Assembly: GCF_002903165.1 (NCBI RefSeq)
Contig: NZ_PPSK01000002.1
Location: 1-64,000 of the forward strand
From: Halopseudomonas oceani
Lineage (GTDB): Bacteria; Pseudomonadota; Gammaproteobacteria; Pseudomonadales; Pseudomonadaceae
Reading direction: 5' to 3'
Length of the DNA stretch: 64,000 nucleotides
Part shown: positions 34,339 through 43,267 of the stretch, piece by piece
Numbering within the stretch: the stretch's first letter is position 1
Layout: every line of letters starts with the position of its first letter
The notes under the pieces: model-generated
What the model saw: the letters and a program-made list of their open reading frames with translations, nothing else
What the model was told of the DNA's origin: nothing
The model's database searches: none
Position numbers and translations under genes: made by a program

Positions 34339-35142
34339 TCAGCAGCGAAATCCGCCCCGACCGAATGTCCGTATGAACAGCCGAATGATACGGCGTTTGC
34401 AGTGGTGTTTGCGCTGTTCCAGTCGAGCGGCCAGCGCTGCGCTGTCTGGCGAAGCGGGCAAGCGCTGGAGTTGGGCTTGTAGGTTGCACAGGTCTTGCAG
34501 CTCGCCAAGTCGTTCACCCAGTCGCGCCAACCGTTTCATCTGGCGATCGGCCGGCAGACGCGCATCGTGCAGTTGTTCGTGCTGATACAGCGCATATTTG
34601 GTCCATTTTCGACAGCGGTGATAGAGCGCATCCTGATCGCTATTGCAGGCGCGTCGAGCAAGTTTGCGTGCCTGTTTGAAGGTGCGCTGCAGGCCAACAT
34701 GCCAATGGTCGACTGTGCCGCTGGCCGAATGGGGCCAGTCGGCGAGGACGGCGGCGAAAGCGGCAATCAGATGCTCGCTGTCGGCGCTGCTCGGCGCACG
34801 GGTATGTGATGTCTGCATTAGCCGGCTATTGAGTGTGGGGCTCAGCGGTGTGTCCAGGCTGCTGGCGAGCTGCTTGATCAGTTGCTGCTGTACGTGCAGA
34901 TCGCGGCTGCCGGCCAGCGCCTTGGCGATCTGTCTCAACTGCTGGTCTAGTTGGCGCAACCGGTGGTGGCCGGCATATGGACGGTAGAGCTGCAGTAGTG
35001 CCCTTAAGCGCTTGCAGCAGACGCGTAACTGATGAATGGCGTCGGCATCCGGTGCCGTCCCGTTGACGATAGGCAGCAGGGCGCCACGCACGTGGTGACG
35101 GGCGGCTTGATAAAGTGGGTCGGCATCGGGTGTCAGTGGCAT
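34339..35142 (-). CDS. CHAD domain protein
   Basis: A 267-residue all-helical protein rich in histidine, arginine and lysine. AIHQLRVCCKRLRALLQLYRP at the N-terminus is the conserved CHAD motif with histidine and basic residues that bind polyphosphate. The second half repeats the helical pattern (ARKLARRACNSDQDALYHRCRKWTKYALYQHEQL). A polyphosphate-binding role is known for the family. It is probably cotranscribed with the peptidase gene downstream. Confidence 0.85.
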   Translation of the reverse strand: MPLTPDADPLYQAARHHVRGALLPIVNGTAPDADAIHQLRVCCKRLRALLQLYRPYAGHHRLRQLDQQLRQIAKALAGSRDLHVQQQLIKQLASSLDTPLSPTLNSRLMQTSHTRAPSSADSEHLIAAFAAVLADWPHSASGTVDHWHVGLQRTFKQARKLARRACNSDQDALYHRCRKWTKYALYQHEQLHDARLPADRQMKRLARLGERLGELQDLCNLQAQLQRLPASPDSAALAARLEQRKHHCKRRIIRLFIRTFGRGGFRC

Positions 35143-35184
35143 CAGCCGAGTGTAGGCCAGCTGCGCAGGGGCGAAAAGAGGGGG

Positions 35185-36000
35185 CTAACCGAATGCGGCG
35201 ATGATGCTGTCTGCCAGTTCAGCCCGACAGGCCAGCCCCAGCTGGCGATGACGCAGCGTCTCGGGTACCAGTCCGCGCAGGGAGTGGCTGTCGATGGCCG
35301 GGCTCAGCAGGTCGATGTCGTCGCTGACCGCCATAACGGTTGCCCCCTGGCGGTGCTGCACCAGGCTCAGGGCCAGGTCTTCGGTATCCACCTGCATGCT
35401 GGCGTGGTCGGCCACTTCGGGTAGGCGCTCTAGGAAAGCGCTGCGCAGTTCGCAGTCGAGCCGGTCGATCCACGGGTATTGGGTAGCCTGTTCCAGCTCA
35501 AGTGGCTGATTGAGGGACCAGCCGCGTGGCAGCAGCAGGCGGTACTCTTGTTCCAGCAGCGCGATAAAGTGATAGCCGGCCGGCACCTGCCGTTCACTCA
35601 GCAGCCAGAGGTCTGCGCTTTGAGCGGGTTGGCTGCGTACCTGCAGGCGATAATCCGTGAGCCTGCCTGCGGTCAGCTGCAGTAGGTAGCCGCTGTCGCG
35701 ACTGGCCAGGCTGGAGTCGATACCGACCGACAGGGTGGGGCGCTCGACGCGCTTGAAGCGTTGCTCCATTTCGCCGGCGCTGCCAAGCAGGCGCGCGGCC
35801 TCCTGATAGAAGGCCTCACCCTCGGGCGTGAGCGTCACGCCTCTCTTGCTACGGCTGAACAGCCGCAGGGCAAATTCCTGCTCGAGCTGGGCTACGGCGT
35901 TGGAAATTGACGGCTGGGCGACATGGCAGCGCTCGGCCGCCGCGGTCAGGCTGCCAGCTTCGGCGGCGGCGCAGAAGTAGCGCAGGCTGCGCAGATCCAT
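35185..36000 (-). CDS. LysR-family transcriptional regulator
   Basis: A 271-residue regulator with an N-terminal winged helix-turn-helix (LRYFCAAAEAGSLTAAAERCHVAQPSISNAVAQLEQEFALRLF) and a periplasmic-binding-like effector domain of normal length. It sits two bases after the metallo-beta-lactamase-fold hydrolase gene on the same strand, so it is cotranscribed with it rather than divergent as most LysR genes are. Confidence 0.88.
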   Translation of the reverse strand: MDLRSLRYFCAAAEAGSLTAAAERCHVAQPSISNAVAQLEQEFALRLFSRSKRGVTLTPEGEAFYQEAARLLGSAGEMEQRFKRVERPTLSVGIDSSLASRDSGYLLQLTAGRLTDYRLQVRSQPAQSADLWLLSERQVPAGYHFIALLEQEYRLLLPRGWSLNQPLELEQATQYPWIDRLDCELRSAFLERLPEVADHASMQVDTEDLALSLVQHRQGATVMAVSDDIDLLSPAIDSHSLRGLVPETLRHRQLGLACRAELADSIIAAFG

Positions 36001-36002
36001 CG

Positions 36003-36899
36003 TTATTCCTCGAAGGTTGGAAACTGGGCCAGGCCAGCCGCGACGAACTCGTCGTGGGCCGGAATGATCAGCAGCTCCGGGTCACGTAGATGCAGCTCAT
36101 GTACGCGCTTGAGCTGCTGGCTGTTGCGTTCGCGGTCGCTGTCGACGTGGGATAGCCATTGCACGAATACCGGCCGTGGCTTGTTCTGTTCAACGCCTCG
36201 TTCGGTCCAGCTGGTATCGCCGATCAGAAACAGGCGCTTGCCGGAGGGCAGATTGACGAACAGCCCGGCCTGGCCGGCGGTATGGCCGCTCAGATCGACC
36301 AGAATCAGCTGACCGTCGCCAAACAGGTCGAGGCTGCGTTCAAAGCCCTGATAGGGCGTGTTGTTCAGTTCGATCTGTTGCCACTCGCGTTCGCCCTCCA
36401 GTTGCTCAGCCAAAAAGGCTGGCGGCTCGCCATGGTCGCGGGCTTCCTCCAGTGCGCCGGGCAGCACTTTGACTGGAATGCCGGGGAAGTCCGGCAGCCC
36501 GCCGAGGTGATCCCAGTGCAGGTGGCTGGGCAAAATGAAGTCGATATCGTTGGCGCTGTAGCCGGCCGCTTCCAGCTGGTCGCGCGCCGGGTTCAGCTGC
36601 TCGTAGGCCAGTAGCGTGCGGTTGATCCAGTTGTTGCGGGCAAAGGCCTCGGCGGTCTGGCGGCCCAGCCCGGTGTCGAACAGAAAGTGGCCTTTGGGGT
36701 GTTCGATCAGCACCGCGGCATGCACCAGATGGCGCTTGGTGGTCCAGCGTCCGCCACTGACGACCATGGCCTCGGCGGCGCCGCTGGACACGGCGGTGGG
36801 TATCAGCGAAAGGCGCAGGTGTTCGACAGCCGGGGCGGCAAACAGCAGGCTGCTGCAAGCGAGCAAAATGGGGGCTACAAGAAGGGAAAAGCGCTTCAT
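36003..36899 (-). CDS. Exported metallo-beta-lactamase-fold hydrolase
   Basis: A 298-residue protein with signal peptide (cleavage after LFA, residue 21) and an MBL-fold domain. The metal motif HLHWDH (H126, H128, D130, H131), a later DLSGHTAGQ histidine, a GDTSW aspartate and a C-terminal PAHDEF histidine are all present. It resembles the N-acyl-homoserine-lactonase-like branch, but that activity cannot be inferred from the motif alone. The ATG is preceded by a short promoter region. Confidence 0.85.
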   Translation of the reverse strand: MKRFSLLVAPILLACSSLLFAAPAVEHLRLSLIPTAVSSGAAEAMVVSGGRWTTKRHLVHAAVLIEHPKGHFLFDTGLGRQTAEAFARNNWINRTLLAYEQLNPARDQLEAAGYSANDIDFILPSHLHWDHLGGLPDFPGIPVKVLPGALEEARDHGEPPAFLAEQLEGEREWQQIELNNTPYQGFERSLDLFGDGQLILVDLSGHTAGQAGLFVNLPSGKRLFLIGDTSWTERGVEQNKPRPVFVQWLSHVDSDRERNSQQLKRVHELHLRDPELLIIPAHDEFVAAGLAQFPTFEE

Positions 36900-36980
36900 G
36901 GGATGGCTCCGATTGGGTGAGAACCCACTGTGGCATCCGCTGAAGAATAGATTAAATATTCTTTATTGTTAGTTAAGGGA

Positions 36981-37018
36981 TAAAAAAGTTATGGAAGGGC
37001 GACCGGTGTCGCCCTTCC
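36981..37018 (-). terminator. Terminator of the PspA-YiaA operon
   Basis: A perfect 11-bp stem, GGAAGGGCGAC (36993-37003) and GTCGCCCTTCC (37008-37018), with a four-base loop. Read on the minus strand it is followed by ATAACTTTTTTA, so it ends the operon coming from the right. Confidence 0.8.
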
Positions 37019-37030
37019 TGATAGCGCTGC

Positions 37031-37729
37031 CTATTCGCTAGCGCTGGCGTTGCCCCGCAGTCTGGCGAGCACGCTGTTGGCATCGGTCTTGCCGGTGGCA
37101 ATGCCGGCGCGCTGCAGGTGCTGGTCAAGTGCACTGCCGTCGTCCTCGTCCTGCAATTGCTGGAGGGCGGCGCCGACATCGCTGGCGTTGTCCTGACGTT
37201 GACGAATGCGCTCCAGAGAACTGGCCAGATCGCCCATGTGGGCCTGCAGGCCACGGGTCTGCTGACCGAGATTGCCCAGCAGGCGCTCCGCGCTGCGGTT
37301 CGCCCGTGCCAGCTGTAGTTCGCGGCGATACTGCTGGTGCATCTGCGCCGCGCGGCGCAGTTGTTCGCGCAGACTGGTTTCCTGCCGCTGTAGCTGCTCG
37401 GCCTGCTGGCGCTGTTGCTGCAACTGGTTCTCTTGCGCGGCGATCCACTCGGCCAGCTCGTAGGCCAGCCCGGCTTCATCTCGCTCCAGTGCCTGCCGCG
37501 CCTGTTCTTCGCGCTGGGCCAGGTCGGTGCTGAGCTGCTCGTTGCTGCGCTGCAGCTGCTTGATGGTGGCCATCAGCCCGGCCAGCTCGCGCTTGGCCAG
37601 CAGCATGGCGTGCTCGGTGTCGCGCAGTTCCTGCTCCATGATGCGCAGGGCGTTGGCGTCGACCAGCTGTTCAAGCGGTTCATGGGCGCTAGCGCGGAAC
37701 AGGGTGCCTACTTTTCTCCAGAGTGTCAT
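37031..37729 (-). CDS. PspA/IM30 family protein (first copy)
   Basis: A 232-residue, almost fully helical coiled-coil protein of the PspA/Vipp1 (ESCRT-III-like) family, which coats and stabilises damaged inner membrane. It starts MTLWRKVGTLFRASAHEPLEQLVDANALRIMEQELRD, with a family-typical amphipathic first helix, then long heptad-rich helices with many Gln, Arg and Glu. A distinctive tail AGIATGKTDANSVLARLRG is shared with the second PspA of this window. It lies five bases after the YiaA-type gene. Confidence 0.87.
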   Translation of the reverse strand: MTLWRKVGTLFRASAHEPLEQLVDANALRIMEQELRDTEHAMLLAKRELAGLMATIKQLQRSNEQLSTDLAQREEQARQALERDEAGLAYELAEWIAAQENQLQQQRQQAEQLQRQETSLREQLRRAAQMHQQYRRELQLARANRSAERLLGNLGQQTRGLQAHMGDLASSLERIRQRQDNASDVGAALQQLQDEDDGSALDQHLQRAGIATGKTDANSVLARLRGNASASE

Positions 37730-37734
37730 GACGG

Positions 37735-38004
37735 TTACTCCGTATATTCTTTCAGCAGTTGTTGGGCGCGGGCTTCGGACAGGCGGTTGTGAATGCGCTT
37801 GCCTTCGTGCTCATCCCGCATGGTTTTCGACAGGGTGATGGTGGTGCTGACCAGAAACAGCGCACAGACCGACATGTAGCCCTTGACCAGCAGGTCGGTG
37901 GGGGCGAATACCACGCCCGCGCCGGTTGCCAGCAGGGCGATCGCGAACGACGCCTTGACGAAGAAAATCCAGCCTGAGGAGTTACTGTTGATCTCGGTAT
38001 CCAT
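37735..38004 (-). CDS. YiaA/YiaB two-helix domain membrane protein
   Basis: An 89-residue inner-membrane protein with two membrane helices (about residues 11-29 and 37-55), SSGWIFFVKASFAIALLATGAGV being typical of the YiaAB domain. The C-terminal tail is charged and helical. The ATG at 38004 has GGAGGC before it. Pairing with pspA in one operon suggests that it anchors or senses for the PspA protein. Confidence 0.8.
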   Translation of the reverse strand: MDTEINSNSSGWIFFVKASFAIALLATGAGVVFAPTDLLVKGYMSVCALFLVSTTITLSKTMRDEHEGKRIHNRLSEARAQQLLKEYTE

Positions 38005-38061
38005 GGTGTTGCCTCCAGAACGTTGGGTGCGCAGGGGTTGCGGCTGCGTCTGGAGCGGACT

Positions 38062-38075
38062 GTGCACCGGTGCAC
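38062..38075. promoter_or_regulatory. 14-bp perfect palindrome in a divergent intergenic region
   Basis: GTGCACCGGTGCAC is a perfect palindrome located 58 bases before the YiaA-pspA operon and 121 bases before the XRE-MscS operon. It is a good operator candidate, possibly for the XRE protein encoded next to it. Confidence 0.5.
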
Positions 38076-38196
38076 TCGGCGATGCCAGCGCGACCGAAAA
38101 GGTTGCGCAGAGGGGCGCTTAAGGTATTACATGGCGATACTTCCTGGCGGCTCTAACCGCCTTCACCGCATTAATTGTTTGTAAAGGTATTGTCAT

Positions 38197-38976
38197 ATGG
38201 CGCAGACCGCAGCGATTGTCGCGGCATTGAAAGGCGCGCTGAAAGAGCGTGGAATCACCTATCAACAGGTTGCCGAGGCGCTTGAATTGTCGGAGGCGAG
38301 CGTCAAGCGGCTGTTCTCCGAGCGGCAGTTTTCGCTGCAGCGGCTGGATCAGATCTGTGCGCTGTTGGGGCTGGAGATCACCGATCTGGTCCGTAGGCTG
38401 GATCAGGCCCAGCGCATTGATGCGCTGACTGCCGAGCAGGAGCAGGAACTGGTGGGCGATGACCGCCTCCTGCTGGTGGCGATCTGCGCGCTGAATCGCT
38501 GGAGTCTGGCGCAGATGCTGGATACCTATCAGCTCAGTGAAGTGGAAGCGGTGGGCCGCCTGGCGCGGCTGGATCGCATGGGGCTGATTGAACTGCTGCC
38601 GGGCAACCGTATCAAGCCGCTGATCAGTCATGATTTTCGCTGGCAGCAGGGCGGGCCGATTCAGCGGTTCTTCGAGCAGCAGGTGCAAAGTGATTTCTTC
38701 CAGTGTCACTTCAATCGCCCCGGCGAGCTGCGACTGTTCCTCAGCGGGATGCTGTCGCCGCAATCCACCGAGCAGATGCACCAGAAGCTGCAGCGACTGG
38801 CCCAGGCGTTTCGGCATAGCCATCAGGAAGACCTGGTACTGCCGCTGGAGCAGCGCTTTGGCGTCAGTATGATCATGGCGATTCGGCCCTGGGAGGTGGC
38901 AGCGTTTCAACAGCTGCGCCGCCCCGAAGCGGCCAAGTACTACCCTGGACACAAACGAACGGGAGAGGCGGTATGA
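38197..38976 (+). CDS. XRE-family transcriptional regulator
   Basis: A 259-residue regulator. The N-terminal XRE/Cro helix-turn-helix (ERGITYQQVAEALELSEASVKRLFSERQFSLQRLDQICALLGLE, residues 16-60) is followed by a 200-residue domain with a winged-helix-like section (LNRWSLAQMLDTYQLSEVEAVGRLARLDRMGLIEL). AAAGG precedes the ATG. The last four bases overlap the MscS gene (ATGA), so the regulator and channel are translated together; it faces the YiaA-pspA operon. Confidence 0.85.
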   Translation: MAQTAAIVAALKGALKERGITYQQVAEALELSEASVKRLFSERQFSLQRLDQICALLGLEITDLVRRLDQAQRIDALTAEQEQELVGDDRLLLVAICALNRWSLAQMLDTYQLSEVEAVGRLARLDRMGLIELLPGNRIKPLISHDFRWQQGGPIQRFFEQQVQSDFFQCHFNRPGELRLFLSGMLSPQSTEQMHQKLQRLAQAFRHSHQEDLVLPLEQRFGVSMIMAIRPWEVAAFQQLRRPEAAKYYPGHKRTGEAV

Positions 38977-40049
38977 ACTTGCTGACAGATATTGTGGCAG
39001 CGGCTCTGGCGTCCATACCGCTGCTGCTGACGCTCGGGCTGGTGACGCTGGTGCTGGCGCTTGCGCACTTTCTGTTGATTCGGCGCAATCGCGATCTGGG
39101 CAACGAGCGGCTATTTTCACGCCAGCTGATCATGCTGGCGTTGACCCTGGTTGGTCTGGTTGCGGTTATTCTCGCCTTGCCGGTCAGCGAGGGCGCCCGC
39201 AATCAGATCATCGCGCTGCTGGGGTTGCTGATCTCCGGTGTCTTTGCCTTCTCGTCTTCCAATATCTTTGCCAACCTTGCAGCGGGTGTGCTGATGCGCA
39301 TGACCAGGCCCTTTGTGCTGGGTGACTTTATCTCCGTGGGTGAGCACTTTGGACGGGTGGCTGAGCGGGGGTTGTTTGATACCGAGATTCAGTCTGAAAG
39401 TGGCGAGCTGATTGCGTTGCCTAACAGCTATCTGACCAGTCGGCCTATTGCCACTTTGCGCAGCGACGGCGCGCTGGTGTCGGCAGAGCTGTCGCTTGGA
39501 TACGACACCCATCACGCTGATATCGAGCCGCTGCTGCTCGCCGCAGCCAAGTCCAGTGGCCTGCAGGATGTTTTTGTACAGCTGCTGGAGTTAAGCAACT
39601 TTGCCATCGGCTACCGGGTATCCGGGGTGCTGCCCGAAGCGCGCGGCCTGATTACGGCGCGCTCCAACCTGTACAAGGCGATTCTCGATGGCTTGCACGG
39701 CGCGGGCATCGAGATCATGTCACCCACCATCATGAATCAACGCCCGGTGCCTGCTGAGCAGGTGTTTATTCCGGCGGGTGGCGGGCATCGTCAGCGCCGT
39801 GCGCAGGCCGCTGAAGCCGAAGCAGTGCTGTTTGATAAGGCCGAGCTGGCGCAGCAATTGGCCGAGCGCAAGGCGCAACTGTCCGAACAGGCGCGTGCGC
39901 TGGAAGAGGAGGCCAAAGGCGCTGATGGTGAACGCAAGGCGGCGATCAAGGCGCAGCTGGAGCGTATGCGCGAGCAGCGGCGAGAGCTTGATGCGATGAC
40001 GGAGTCGGTTAGCGATGCGACTGGGGCAGGGCAGGCAGGGCGCTCCTGA
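38973..40049 (+). CDS. MscS-family mechanosensitive channel
   Basis: A 358-residue inner-membrane protein with three or four N-terminal helices, an MscS pore helix region (SGVFAFSSSNIFANLAAGVLMRMTRPFVLGDFISVGEHFGRV), a beta domain and a C-terminal alpha/beta domain. A charged coiled-coil extension (about residues 285-345, rich in Ala, Glu, Gln and Arg) goes beyond the classic MscS length of 286. It is expected to release solutes on osmotic downshock. Confidence 0.88.
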   Translation: MNLLTDIVAAALASIPLLLTLGLVTLVLALAHFLLIRRNRDLGNERLFSRQLIMLALTLVGLVAVILALPVSEGARNQIIALLGLLISGVFAFSSSNIFANLAAGVLMRMTRPFVLGDFISVGEHFGRVAERGLFDTEIQSESGELIALPNSYLTSRPIATLRSDGALVSAELSLGYDTHHADIEPLLLAAAKSSGLQDVFVQLLELSNFAIGYRVSGVLPEARGLITARSNLYKAILDGLHGAGIEIMSPTIMNQRPVPAEQVFIPAGGGHRQRRAQAAEAEAVLFDKAELAQQLAERKAQLSEQARALEEEAKGADGERKAAIKAQLERMREQRRELDAMTESVSDATGAGQAGRS

Positions 40050-40058
40050 GGAGCGCCC
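40038..40058. terminator. Hairpin overlapping the MscS stop codon
   Basis: GGGCGCTCC (40038-40046) pairs perfectly with GGAGCGCCC (40050-40058), the loop being the TGA stop codon itself. There is no T-run on either side. It lies between convergent genes and may limit read-through or protect the 3' end. Confidence 0.5.
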
Positions 40059-40067
40059 GTAGCGGTG

Positions 40068-40784
40068 TCAGAACTCGGCGTTGTGGAAGATGTTCTGCAC
40101 GTCGTCGAGGTCGTTCAGCATATCGGTGAATTTCTCGAACATGGCAACATCATCGCCGCTGATTTCGGTGGTGGTCTGCGGCACGAACTGGATCAGGTCG
40201 GCCTCGAAGTCGAGTTCACCGAAGGTATCGATCAGCGCCTGTTTGGCCTTGAAGTATTCGGTGTGCGGGGCGAATACGGTGATCACGCCGTCTTCGTTCT
40301 CGATGTCGGTGACGTCAACGTCGGCCATCATCAGCGCTTCCAGCGTGCCTTCCTCATCTTTGCCCTTGAACGCCAGGATCGCGCAGTGATCAAACATGTG
40401 GCTGACGCTGCCTTCGGTGCCGATCTTGCTCTTGGTCTTGGTGAAGCAGTTGCGCACGTCGGCGAAGGTGCGGTTCGGGTTGTCGGTCAGGCAGTCGACG
40501 ATGACCATGCAGTTGCCGGGGCCGAAGCCTTCATAACGTGCCTTTGCGAAGTCCTCGCCACCGCCGCCCTTGGCCTTGTCGATCGCCTTGTCGATAACGT
40601 GGCCGGGGACCTGGTCCTTCTTGGCGCGATCAATCAGACCACGCAGCGCCAGGTTACCATCGGGGTCGACGCCGCCGGACTTGGCGGTAACGTAGATCTC
40701 CCGCGCGTACTTGCTGTAGAGCTTGGTTTTGGCGTCGGCCGTTTTGGCCATGGATTCCTTGCGGTTCTGATAAGCGCGACCCAT
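40068..40784 (-). CDS. YebC/PmpR family protein, YeeN-like
   Basis: A 238-residue member of the YebC/TACO1 family, proteins described as DNA-binding regulators and more recently as ribosome-associated factors that relieve stalling. It begins [38 protein letters not shown] and contains [17 protein letters not shown] and [23 protein letters not shown]. This is closer to E. coli YeeN than to YebC, whose version starts with AGHSKW. Start is the ATG at 40784. Confidence 0.9.
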   Translation of the reverse strand: MGRAYQNRKESMAKTADAKTKLYSKYAREIYVTAKSGGVDPDGNLALRGLIDRAKKDQVPGHVIDKAIDKAKGGGGEDFAKARYEGFGPGNCMVIVDCLTDNPNRTFADVRNCFTKTKSKIGTEGSVSHMFDHCAILAFKGKDEEGTLEALMMADVDVTDIENEDGVITVFAPHTEYFKAKQALIDTFGELDFEADLIQFVPQTTTEISGDDVAMFEKFTDMLNDLDDVQNIFHNAEF

Positions 40785-40944
40785 GTGCGAGTGTCCTGTC
40801 GAAATTTCGAAAAACAGCGATTCTACTCGCAGTTGGCGACGGATATCCACGCTTGCGGTGTCCTCTGTTGACGAACTGAAGCGCTGCCGGGCCAACGGGG
40901 CCTATCGGGCGTATGATGGGCTTTTTGCCGGAGGAGGGGGGAGC

Positions 40945-41604
40945 GTGATTTCCAGATTGCCATCCTGGATTGAGGCGGGTGCCTTTACCCTTGCGTTGAT
41001 GGCGGGCGTGGTCAACGCGGTCGGCCTGCTGGGTTTCAGCCATCAGGCGGTGTCTCATCTGACCGGCACCTCGACGTTGCTCGGGGTTGGTCTGACCCAC
41101 CTGCAGTCTGCCGAAGTGCTGCATCTGTTGCTGGTGCTGCTCAGTTTTGTGTTGGGGGCGGCGTTCAGCGGGTTGTTTATCGGCAGCAGTGCGCTGGAGC
41201 ATGGCCGTCGCTATGGCGTTGCGCTGCTGGTGGAAGCGCTATTGCTGGTGCTGGCGATGTTTGCTCTGCAGGACAACAGTCTGGTCGGGCACTATCTGGC
41301 TTCGGCCGCCTGCGGGCTGCAGAACGCGATGGTCACCACCTACAGCGGTGCGATCATTCGTACGACGCATGTTTCAGGCATCTTCACTGATCTGGGCGTC
41401 ATGCTGGGCGCGCGTCTGCGCGGGGTGCCGATGGACCGGCGCAAGGCAACGCTGTTTCTGCTGTTGATTGGCGGCTTCATTCTGGGCGGCACGATCGGCG
41501 CGCTGGGCTTTGGCCAGTGGCAGTTCAGGGCGCTGTTGCTGCCGGCGGGGATGGCGGTGGTGCTGGCGCTGGTGTATCAGGGCGCAGTGTTGCGGCGGCA
41601 GTAG
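40945..41604 (+). CDS. YoaK/DUF1275 membrane protein
   Basis: A 219-residue inner-membrane protein with about six helices. AFTLALMAGVVNAVGLLGF and AACGLQNAMVTTYSGAIIRTTHVSGIFTDLG are the DUF1275 signatures. The family has no firmly assigned function. The start is a GTG at 40945 behind a long purine tract (GGAGGAGGGGGGAG). Confidence 0.85.
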   Translation: MISRLPSWIEAGAFTLALMAGVVNAVGLLGFSHQAVSHLTGTSTLLGVGLTHLQSAEVLHLLLVLLSFVLGAAFSGLFIGSSALEHGRRYGVALLVEALLLVLAMFALQDNSLVGHYLASAACGLQNAMVTTYSGAIIRTTHVSGIFTDLGVMLGARLRGVPMDRRKATLFLLLIGGFILGGTIGALGFGQWQFRALLLPAGMAVVLALVYQGAVLRRQ

Positions 41605-41632
41605 GCAAGCCCGGTCGAGCGAATAAGGTGCC

Positions 41633-41962
41633 CTACTGCAAGTTGTCCAGGGTAATGACAATCTCGCGGTCCATGTCTATGGATGGTCGGATCGAATATC
41701 GGTCCCCGTCTTCGTCCTGTGCGATCAACTCCTCCAGAGGTCTGCTTTCCGTCTGGCTTTGCAACAGGATAGTGGCGCCGTCCGGGAGTACGTCGTTGCC
41801 CAGAATGTCGTCTGAGGGGCAGGAATCGCCTCGGTAAAGAACGTAGACGAACTGGATCTGATAGCCAGTCTTGTTGGTGATTCTGATGGGGGCATCTGCG
41901 GCGGCCGCTTTGCCACTGAGGAGCAGCACCAGCGCAAGCATGCTGCAGAGTGTTCTGTTCAT
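41633..41962 (-). CDS. Small exported protein, first of a tandem pair
   Basis: A 109-residue periplasmic or secreted protein with signal peptide (cleavage near AAAADA, residue 22). The mature part contains ITNKTGYQIQFVYVLYRG, DVLPDGATILL and AQDEDGDRYSI, the same pattern as the neighbouring gene at 42076-42408. I do not recognise the family; it looks like a small beta-sandwich. The EDGD string could bind calcium, which is a guess. Confidence 0.65.
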   Translation of the reverse strand: MNRTLCSMLALVLLLSGKAAAADAPIRITNKTGYQIQFVYVLYRGDSCPSDDILGNDVLPDGATILLQSQTESRPLEELIAQDEDGDRYSIRPSIDMDREIVITLDNLQ

Positions 41963-42075
41963 GGCAGGTGTCCAGGGGGGGTATCAGGTGTCAGTATCCA
42001 GGGTGCTCGGTGGCTACCCGCAACGGACCTCACTGACCTGTAGGCAGGGCGGTGAGGAGCCGCCCTGCGCTGACC

Positions 42076-42408
42076 TCAGTCCATATCATCCAGGGTGAAT
42101 ACGACGTCGTGACGGGCGACGTCCAGATCCCAGATGGTGTAGGTGTCACCGTCTTCATCCTTAGCGCGAATGTCAAAGATGGATGATTTGGCGTTGCGCA
42201 GGTTTACCCGCACGGTGTGCCCATTCGGCAGAATGTCGTCATCCAGCACATCCTCTTCCCATGAGTCGGACTTGGCATGGCTGACATACAGATAGTAAAT
42301 GTCGTAGCCGGTGTTGTTGGTCACCTCGACGTAGCCGTCGAAGCCAGCGGAGGCAGGGCCACTGAACAGAAACAGAACGGCAAACAGTGCTAAGGCTTTC
42401 TTGATCAT
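42076..42408 (-). CDS. Small exported protein, second of a tandem pair
   Basis: A 110-residue exported protein with signal peptide (cleavage near ASAGF, residue 21). The mature domain repeats the partner's pattern: VTNNTGYDIYYLYVSH, DILPNGHTVRV, AKDEDGDTYTI and a terminal FTLDDMD. It lies 113 bases upstream of its paralog on the same strand, consistent with a local duplication. Function is not recognised. GGGAGAG lies before the ATG at 42408. Confidence 0.65.
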   Translation of the reverse strand: MIKKALALFAVLFLFSGPASAGFDGYVEVTNNTGYDIYYLYVSHAKSDSWEEDVLDDDILPNGHTVRVNLRNAKSSIFDIRAKDEDGDTYTIWDLDVARHDVVFTLDDMD

Positions 42409-42844
42409 TTTTCTCTCCCTGGGTGCGCCTTTCCGGTAGGCGCAAAAGCTGATCGGTCAAACCGAACAAAAAGATATGGCTAACGGCAACGCGGCGTTCT
42501 GGCCTACCGTCGCGCTGGTAGATCCGGGCGGCCTGTCCGAATGGATCGCCAGCGCATGGCCGGCCGATTAGAAGCATATCGCCATATGCCGGGATGGCAA
42601 GTACCTAAAACAGGGTATTGTTCCGGTGCACTTCGAGCGACTGTCTCAGTCGGTCAACCGTTTGGCCTATCCGCAGGCCTGCTGGTGCAGCCAGCGTAGG
42701 GCCGCTGCGTCGGCGGCCAGCAGCTGCTTGTGCGCTGGCTCCAACTGGTCCGGTCCGAGCTCGAGGCAGAATTAGCCAGAGGCGCTGCAGTTCCCTGGAC
42801 AGCGCTCGCCCTGACTGATTGGCAGGCAGTCAGGGCGGGGGATA
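42409..42844. other. Gap with a possible gene remnant on the minus strand
   Basis: No intact gene. On the minus strand a frame ending at 42667 (last residues LRWLHQQACG) and a second frame upstream of it (RALSRELQRLW) read like two parts of one helical protein separated by a frame change. This may be a decayed gene of about 60 or more codons, but the case is weak. Confidence 0.25.
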
Positions 42845-43267
42845 TTACTCGACGGTGATGGTGATGCGCTCGGAGGCGACCGAGGGTGACAGGGGAACGT
42901 GATTGTGGTCGCCGACAACCAGTTGCAGGGTGTGCTTGCCCGGCGGCAGGTCGAGGCTGGTCTGGGTCTGGCCGCCGCCGAAGTGACGATGATGATCGTC
43001 GGCTGGAATCGGCTGACCGGCCGGCGGCAGTTGATCGGTGTCTATCAGCAGATGGTGGTGGCCGGTTGCGGCGCGCTCGACGCCAGCAGGGGCAACGCCC
43101 ATGCCACTGAGCCCGAACTGCACGGTGACCGGTGAGCTGACGGTAGCGCCGTCAGTCGGCGAGATGAAGTAGACGCTGGCACCCTCGGGCGCGGCAGTCT
43201 CAGCGATGGTCAGAGTGGCGGCACTGGCGAGCAGCAAGCCGGCGAGCGTGGTGAGTATCCGTTGCAT
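42845..43267 (-). CDS. DUF4399 exported protein
   Basis: A 140-residue periplasmic protein with signal peptide (cleavage near TIAETA, residue 21). DUF4399 features: VYFISPTDGATVSSPVTVQFGLSGMGVAPAG, a histidine cluster (TGHHHLLID, DDHHRHFGGG) and LPPGKHTLQLVVGDHNHVP. The histidines suggest metal binding; no function is established. Start is the ATG at 43267. Confidence 0.85.
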   Translation of the reverse strand: MQRILTTLAGLLLASAATLTIAETAAPEGASVYFISPTDGATVSSPVTVQFGLSGMGVAPAGVERAATGHHHLLIDTDQLPPAGQPIPADDHHRHFGGGQTQTSLDLPPGKHTLQLVVGDHNHVPLSPSVASERITITVE

